Below are positions 49,201-58,200 of a DNA stretch of 64,000 nucleotides, in pieces. The notes beneath the pieces were generated by a model that was given only the letters and a program-made list of their open reading frames with translations, did not search any database and was not told the origin of the DNA. The translations under genes and the position numbers were made by a program. The number at the start of each line of letters is the position of its first letter. Position 1 is the stretch's first letter. The stretch comes from Oopsacas minuta. Lineage: Eukaryota > Porifera > Hexactinellida > Lyssacinosida > Leucopsacidae. Location of the stretch: contig JAKMXF010000233.1 in assembly GCA_024704765.1 (NCBI GenBank), positions 124,001-188,000 of the forward strand, read 5' to 3'.

Positions 49201-52200
49201 AACAATTTATATCTCATATATAGCACATATTGGCTGGGAAATTGTATGCGTTTTGACATTTCATTTTCGATTTATTCTGAATTGATGGTTGTTGAGGAGC
49301 GTTTTTACACCCTCAAACATTAAAACCGCGCGCATATATATATCTGCAACTTTATTTTTTCCAATAAATACATCCATATTACTCAAATAATCTATTATTA
49401 TGTGCGATATACAATAATTATATAATTTAACAATATTAATTATCATTGCTAAAATCCAATAATGCATTAACCTTTTCCATCATGTAACACTGTACTCTTT
49501 GATTATCTTTATCACAGACGTATAAGAACTTTTCAGAAGCATATATTCCATGTAGCTTATTGAAATGTCCAGGTGCTATACCCTCACTACCGAAATTTAG
49601 ACAAATAGAGCTGTCAGGACTATCGTACATGATAACTTTATTATTTGCATAGTCTGTTACCATTATAACTCCCTCTTCATTGATTGTAATACCAAATCCA
49701 CCTAATAGCTCATTCGGGTCGTTTTGTATGCCAGTCAAGTACAGTAGCTCTCCCATGACGGTGTACACGTTAATACACGGTGTGCCTGTGTGTAGTACTA
49801 CAACCTGTCCGCTTGTGTTTGTATCGATGCTACGAGGCTTCCGTAAGGGCCCTGGACTATTGTCTGCATACCCGATGAAATGTGAGAATGTTACTGGGAT
49901 ATTCTTCTTCAATACTTGCACACGGTTGTTGCCAGAGTCGCAAACTAATAGGTAAGCCTCATGACATTTTAATCCGGCTGGGTATTCAAATTCAAGTGTA
50001 CCAGCACCTCGTGTGCCGAGATGTTCCACGAGAACACCAGTCGCTTTATCGAACTTGTACACAATATGCTTGTTGCATATTGATACGTAAATGTATAGAG
50101 GATCTACTGTTATACCTCCTAGTGATAATGAACCTGATTTTTGTATTGAGTAAGTCTTGTCTAAGCGGAATTGTGAGTCGAATACTTTAATTTCTTTTCC
50201 TTGTACCAGATTCAGTAAGAAAATACGGCCATCTTTTGGGTCAGTAGCAAGTGCGTGTGGTTCTAGCTTTCCAATTGTTTGAGGGTCACTGTTGATGACA
50301 CGATACGGTGTTACATTTCGCGGAGTTAGGATTATTTTACCGAAATTATCAATCTGATCTATCAATGTTCTATCAAAACTGAATTTGACATCTGTGTATT
50401 TTGATACGCTCATACTTTCTAGATCTCTAATTTTGTCCTCTAGTGATTTTAAAAGACTTGCTTTTATTGTTCGGTGATTTTCGATTGTTTCGCTGTCAAG
50501 TGCGATGTATTTTGTACGTTCAAATCCATTAATTTTTGTTATTTTATTCGAGACTGCCAGCATTATTTCATCTTCAAGTTCTTGCAGTCTGTTTAACAGC
50601 AAATCTTTTCTCTCTTGTATCTTCTCGGATAGAACATTAAATTCGTCAGTTACCCTTTCTCTAGCTGTGTATATATCTTGTAATATAAGTGGATAACCTT
50701 CTTTATTGATTGATGCCATTTTTGTTTGTAAATTTAAATCTAATCGTTTCTAGATAACAATTATCACCTGCTATTTATACTAGAATCTAAGGCATTTATT
50801 TGCTTTGCATTACTATTGTTGCCATTGCCTTTTCTAATTGCTTTCAATTTTGGGTTAAAGCATAGTAGAGTAATACTATACTGCTCTTATTACTGAAATT
50901 GTGGGAATTATCTTATATAGATTGCCTCATAATTATTAATCGTGGCCTTGTGGGTAATTACAAGACGAGACTTGAAAAGCTGTTTCGAATACATCTGTAC
51001 TTGATTCGGCTACTATCTTAGAAGTTTCCACCTTTTAGCTTGAAGTATCTTCTTGTGGTTCTGTATGATTGGAAATTGTATTGGTTTATATGTTCGTGAC
51101 ATTATGGTTCTCTCTTAATTGTTTCATCTATATATGTGGTCAAACTTTGAATATGAACAAAGCTAATGCTTGCTATTTACCATCTGAATATCATATGCGA
51201 ATATACTATAATGTTATCTGTATCGTACTAGGTACACTCTTTTCTATTGATTTAATGGCCATTGTGTTGTGATTATATTTGATTGCAGAAAGTCATTTCT
51301 CTCCGCTCAGTCACTTGAGGTTTGTATACCATTGTAAATATATCTGAGGTTTCACTGACTAGCTATATACTTGGAATTAGAAATCCTTAAAATAATCAGC
51401 GTTTTATCTACTTCTACGGCTCTACCTCCCCTATGAAGTAGAAGAGATAGTCTAAATACATAGATATACTATCTTTGAAATGTATCTGAATTTTGTATTA
51501 TAATCTCCCGTGAACTCAGAAGCTGATTCAACAAAGTATTATCTGCTATATTAGTGTATTTAAGATGTTTGCTAGTTACCTCAAGAGGTCGATACTATCC
51601 GAATATGTACGATTATCATATCGCTATAAAATTGCTAATTTACTTGAGATCCGTGTATTCAGTTATAAATCAGCTGATTTATCTCAGTTGTGTATTTATA
51701 TATTGCATTTTATCCTAATTATTTGGGCCACCAGAAATGGAAATTAACTTGCTTAACTCACGTTTTGGATTATTCTTGCCTCTAATTAACTCAAAGGAAA
51801 TTTTTATCTAAGCAAACCAGTTTGCTATATTTTAGATGAAACACATAATTATCCTATAAGGATATATACATGCTAGTAGTGGTGATAAGCATTTTCTTGG
51901 AAATAATTGCTAATACATTTTCTTCATTGGAAATGATAACAGACTTGTGTACATTACTACTGAATTTTACCAAAGAAAAATGTATTCTACCTCCCGATGT
52001 ATGATGTCTACATTACCATTGGAGAATGTTGTTGTCATGTTATTGATGGTTTAAGTATTATACGAAATCACTTCAAATTCCCTCCTTTTCTTACTACGAA
52101 TACATTAACATGTTCTAATTATTGTTAGTATGTATTGGATCATGCAGACAGGCGTATACATTGTAAGAATTGATCGTGGAAAATAATATGATTTGACTCC

Positions 52201-55200
52201 TACATTTTTCTAGGAAGCAGGGGTGGGGCGGAACTTTATTTAATAAATTCTTCTCACGTGTGTGTGAACACGTATAGCTAATGTTTTGATAAATTGAACT
52301 TGCTCATTAACTAATGAAAATTTCAATTTTATCAGTGCTAGAGATAACAATTGGGGCTGGTATTCTATGCAACAGATCATTGTGTAATTAAAGTAGCTCT
52401 GTTTCGTTTGATTTCGCTCACTTCTTGACACTACTTGTATTAGTTGGCGAATAAATGCAAACTTGAACATATTTTGCTTGCGTATATAGCATGTAACTGC
52501 GTAATCGAATGTAAGCAGTGAGCGAAATCATATGGTATTAGAGTATCTATTAACTTGTAATACATTCTAGCGTCAATCAGACCCGAGCGAAATTACAATC
52601 TACATCTTTGATATATCGTCTGTTTGCAATACACTCCTCTTGTCCATCTTCTTTAATCAACTTCAACAAGTCCTATACATAATAGGAACTAAATACACTG
52701 TCGATTATTATTACTCTTAATGTAACTGAATAGTCCAGCTGTTCACAAGCTCTTCTATAAGGATATCAGTTGTCATTATGTTAAGAATGATGAAATGCTC
52801 AAAATGGCCTTACACTGAATAGTTACTATTCATTTCATTGACAAATATTTCAACTAAACACGCAGTTGAAATATTTTACAATATAATCAATGTTATTATT
52901 GCACCATAATTTGCACGCGATTTCTTATTAAACGAATCCTATACTGTATTTTGTGTAAATTGGTTATTTTGCTGTTTGTTGAATTACCCAATTTAGAAAT
53001 ATCTATGATAGACTTCTTGATATACTAATTACGAATTATAGCAGTTTAATTAACAATATTGTATGTAATTATTCACGGCAAGTTTTTGATTGTGATCACT
53101 TTCAATAGTAATTCCTTGAACGTTCTTTACTGTTAGAATTATTATTATTATTGTGATCTTTATGCTAACGTTTGTGGTATCATATTTTGTTGCAATATAT
53201 GTGTAGAATTGATTAATTTCCTATAAATTTATTTTGATTTGTTATTTACTTTCTTATCATGTCAATAACTAAATTTGGTTTCATAATTGCTTTGTACAGA
53301 TATATATAATTTTAAAACAATTTTACTATAATGAGAAACATCGTATAATACGTATAATACTCATGTGTTTTGTTATCATCTTTGATCAATTCTTAAACAG
53401 CTGATTTACATGTAAAATTTAGAGAATTTTCATATACACCAAAATTTCCAAACACTTTAGGGAAATTATTGGATGATAAATAATAATATTTCCTTAAATT
53501 TATGTAGATTAATTACCTGCATGTTGTAAATTACCTTAAAAATATTGCATGTAAAGCTGCCATACAATCTCTCTATGATATTCACAAGCATAACTAATAA
53601 TTTGCTAGCAAAGATACGCTAAATAACTGTAAAATCATCTCAACAGATATATCTTTATTCCTAACTTCTCCAGGATTTCTTCTGGCATACAAAAGACAGG
53701 ATTAACCGGTTTAATCTCACCCTTATAATGTCCAAGTAAAGATAAACCGGTTAAACCGAATAGTGTATGGAAGGGATCAGTTATATCACCAGGTCTATCT
53801 GCTATACCTCCACTCTCTTCATCTTGACAGGCCAGAATATAATCTTTCATCTTGTCAGCGTCGATCCATTTAATCCGTCCGATTATCTTAAGAGAGGCCA
53901 GCACCCACCAGGAGTAGCATACGTCAGGGAGTTTCTCAGGGCGCCCGTTTAGCCCACCTGATTTAAGTTGTCGCTCACACAACCATGTTCCTAACACATC
54001 AGCCTGTACTTTGTATAAACGGTTAGTTATAGCCAGTGCCCCTAGACAACAATATATCTGTCCGGAATGAGATTCAGAGCCGGGAACACACCCGAAACCT
54101 CCGTCAAAGTTCATACATCTAACAACGAAATCTACTGCCTTCTCAATATTAACTCTTTCCAGTCTGTTAATCAACATCAACGATGCTAATGCACACAATG
54201 AGAACCTCGTATCAACCTCACCCCATTTATCGCCAATGAATGAACCATCTTCTTGCTGTTGTCCTGCTATATAGTCAGCTACTTTATCAGAATCTATCTT
54301 ATCTAAGCTCTCATAGATAGCTAAAATCTGTATTGCACTCAGTGTATATAGCAAATGAGGGTCGTTTTTTATATTTCCCCCAAATCCACCGTTTGGACGT
54401 TGGCATGACAATACGAACTCTAAAACCTCATTTTTCTCCAACTTATCCTCTTTTCCGATTAATTTCAATGCAGTTAGTATCCAGTACACTCCGTTCATTC
54501 GGAAATATTCAGACATGACATATTCCAAATCATTCTTATCCTTACCATATGTTTCCAATGACTTAACATGTAAATCTAATAACAGAGATTTCCGTTCAGG
54601 AATATCTGGCAGTTTGACGTCATTAATTGATACAGCCATTTTCTTAGAAACTTGTAAATTTAATTGTATCTATCTTATGCTTGTTTATTATACATATGGT
54701 CTTCTATTAATAATTATACATTAGAAGTTAGGTGAAAGTATTAAATGTTCAGATTCCTTATATATAGCTCAACTATACTATAGTACAGTTTTTGTAATAC
54801 AAAACCCCATGCCCTCATCCCAAAAGGTGGCTTTCATTAGGTCTAACAAATGACCTTTCCTCGAATATAGAAAAGCTAATACACAAAAACTATAGTTGAG
54901 CTATATATAAGTTATTTGTTGAATGTTTACTAGAATCTTTATTTAGGGAAGAATATTGGAAATTGGTTTTTTTGAAATGTATTATGGTCCCAAGAATGTT
55001 TTATGTGTATTCTTAATCCGAATTATTGTCTATATTATTCCACTTACTTTCAAACCGAGTTCGAGTTTGCTGATATGGAAATAGATTTTAGAGTAATTTG
55101 CATGCATACAGAATATGTGATTGCAGTGGAACCTCATTAATACAAACACCAACGAACGGTCAAAAATTTGTCCACTTTATCCAGAGTTCAGATAAAGCAA

Positions 55201-58200
55201 GGCAATAGCCATTATAGGTACCTGATTTGTGTATTTATTCTTTCCGGAAATTGGTATTAACGAGGTTCCACTGTATAGCATTGTTACACGAATCTTTTGG
55301 CCATATAGATAATATAAATTCAAGATTTCCTCAGAAATGTTTGCTTGTTTGTTATTTGTCTCTATTTTGCAAACAAACGAAAAAACATCTATTTTGAGTA
55401 GCGTATTTACAGATTGCATTATTACAAATATATTATTTCTTAATCACTTTCCTTTCTTTCAACGTCTAAAATAGATTTTGTTCAATTATAATCTAATTAC
55501 GTAAATAAGGTTTTTTGTTGCGCCAACATTCATCATAACTAATTGCTAAACTAACGAAGCAATAATTCTACGATTATCGATGGAATGAATTTGATTAAGA
55601 AGATTATTGCAATCGTATTTAGTAATTCTAATAGCTTTACTATGGATTCATTACTAAATTCACCTTTTGTATTATTGGTTTTGGAGACACAATTAGTACG
55701 TACTATCCGAGTATACGTCTTAAGTAGATGTGTTATAATGAATGGGAACTAAATTTGTTTGAAAGAAAAGTACGTATTTATCGAATTCTGCTGTATATGG
55801 CATCCATTCATGGTCATTTAATACAATAGACTCTCGTTAATGCCATGGTGATATTACACATCTTTCACTGAATACAGCAGTTTGTGAGATACTTCATTAA
55901 AATACTCTCAATATATTGAAGATGCTATACTATATCATATTATCCCATTACATAGGTCGTAGACTGTTAGTGAATGAGATAACAGACTCAGACATAACTA
56001 TTGCACTCAGCAAGATGCAGATATCTCCAGATGAAGACTCCTCATTTAAATGCACCCTATCTGCCTGGGCTACCTCAGTACAGGGGATAGCTGGACAGAG
56101 ATGGACTCTAACTCCTCAGAGAGAGATTTCTTGGGCTATTAGCAGTTTCAGTCCGAGTCAGAAGAATCAGCTGGCTTTCTTACTGGCTAATTGGCTTGGA
56201 CTTATGCCATTTAAGTAAGTATTAGTTTGTTTGTTTTAATATTTGTTATTGAAGGTGAAAGGAATCGTGTGTATACGCATAATCTTGAAATTCACAAGGG
56301 TGCAATCCATATTCATCCAGTCTATTCCATTATTCTCAAATATCTGAAACAAATTCTAGAATGCAGTGTCTATTAAGAATATTTATTAGAAGATTCCCTC
56401 TAAACTAGCAATGATATTTGATACTTTATTTAGAGATTATTAGACTCAGGTTAATCAATTAGTATGTCTATATTCACTTCTAATAAATTTGAACAACCGG
56501 CTTAGTTAGAACATTTTGAGCATTGCGCCAGGCATTACGCCAAGTACCAGTGCCTATATATGCGCCAGTAGCCCGTGAAGGCTGGAAATGCCACTGAACC
56601 TGGTTCTTGAAGATGTGTCTGCACTCTCGATCCAGTCGTACGGCCAGATAAATACTTTTCTATAACAGCCTGGTTTTTACCTTATGTAATGATTTGTATA
56701 AGAAATTTTTAATTCTCAACAATTGGCAAATACTGTCTCTAAGCTCTAATGTAATAAAATATTACTGAAATTGGTTTCTTTAGGCATTAAATTATACCAA
56801 ATTTCGAGATCCTAATTCTAACATAATTTGCGGATATAAAATTCACACAGTAGTGCCTGTGTGTTAGCTGTTAGATGCTAGCTCACCCGCACTATTACTA
56901 GACCTTTAATACCTTCGAATTTAAATTAGTAAAAGATGGCGGATAATGTAGCAGTCTCATTGGTAAATCTTGTTTCGGGGAAGAATGGAGATGGTGGTGA
57001 TGACGATGGTGTTGAAGCATTCCAAACCAAACCATACCTGAAAAAATTCGTCAAACGCAGGACAGAAACCAAGATATTAAAGTGGCAAGGTACTGACCAG
57101 GATTACACAGAACTCAATGACGTATTGGAACATTACAAAATGGACAAATTGAAGAGGATGTTATTGGGAGGTGCGCCTTACCTATACAAGAAAGATGAAA
57201 ATAATTATGCTATGACACATGCAGCATTCTACTCACGTACAGATATCATGGAGATTATCCTAGAGAGACATAGAAACGAAAAAACCCCAGATGATGAGGA
57301 CGAATTTCAACACCAAACTTGTCTAGCACTCTACACAATCTGTTCAACGAACTGTGGAGACATAGTACGTGCACTTCTAAATGTCGCTACGCCTGTAATC
57401 CCACAAGCACATTTGAATCAGGCAGCCGCTACAGGCAGTACTGCTGTACTAAATGAAATTTTAACATTCTTCCCTAGAATGGATGTCAACCCTAAGGATG
57501 GTGATGGTAACACTCCATTACATAAAGCTGTTGAAAACAAGCACGCTCACACAGTGCAGTATCTTCTCAATAAGAATGCTAACCCTAATGCAGTGAATAA
57601 TGATGGATACAATACTGTACACATGACATGTCAATATGCTGATGAGAGTGTTCTCTATCTTCTCACGACAAGAAATGCAGATGTGAATGCAAGAGAGAAT
57701 AGAGGTAAATCACCAGCTCTGATTGCAGCTGAGAATGGGAAAGAAGGTTGTATCCATATCCTAGCTGCAGCAGGGGCAAATCTAGATCAGAGAGACAAAC
57801 AAGGTAACGCCCCACTGATCGTGGCAGCTGGTCTAGGTCACACGAATACAGTGAAAGAACTGATCCTCAATGGAGCTTCCTTTGACGTAACTGATAATGA
57901 ACGCTACAACGCACTTGAAAGGGCAATTATCAACAAGAGAGATGGAGCAGCAGCTATGTTTATTCGTCTCGCTCCACAGATCGACTACGTCGATTATTAT
58001 CGAAATACGATGGAAGTTAGTATGTTAAAGATTGTTCGCTACCGTCTTACCGAAACTATTAAAGCTCTCCTTGATCGAATGGTTGTGCAATTTGATCCAC
58101 TAAATCCCATCAAATGGAATATACAGACAAAATATCTAGATGTTGATAACACAGGTAAAACTCCAGAAGATGATGAATATGAAAGAAACAAAACTTTTCT

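Noticed and set aside
51290-51320. Mini-exon between fused-kinase exons 11 and 12
   Set aside because: It has acceptor- and donor-like ends, but joining it puts exon 12 out of frame with an immediate stop; direct joining of exons 11 and 12 keeps frame and conserved sequence.
51069-52470. Several 60-76-codon frames in intron 11
   Set aside because: Short chance frames in AT-rich DNA with no conserved features.
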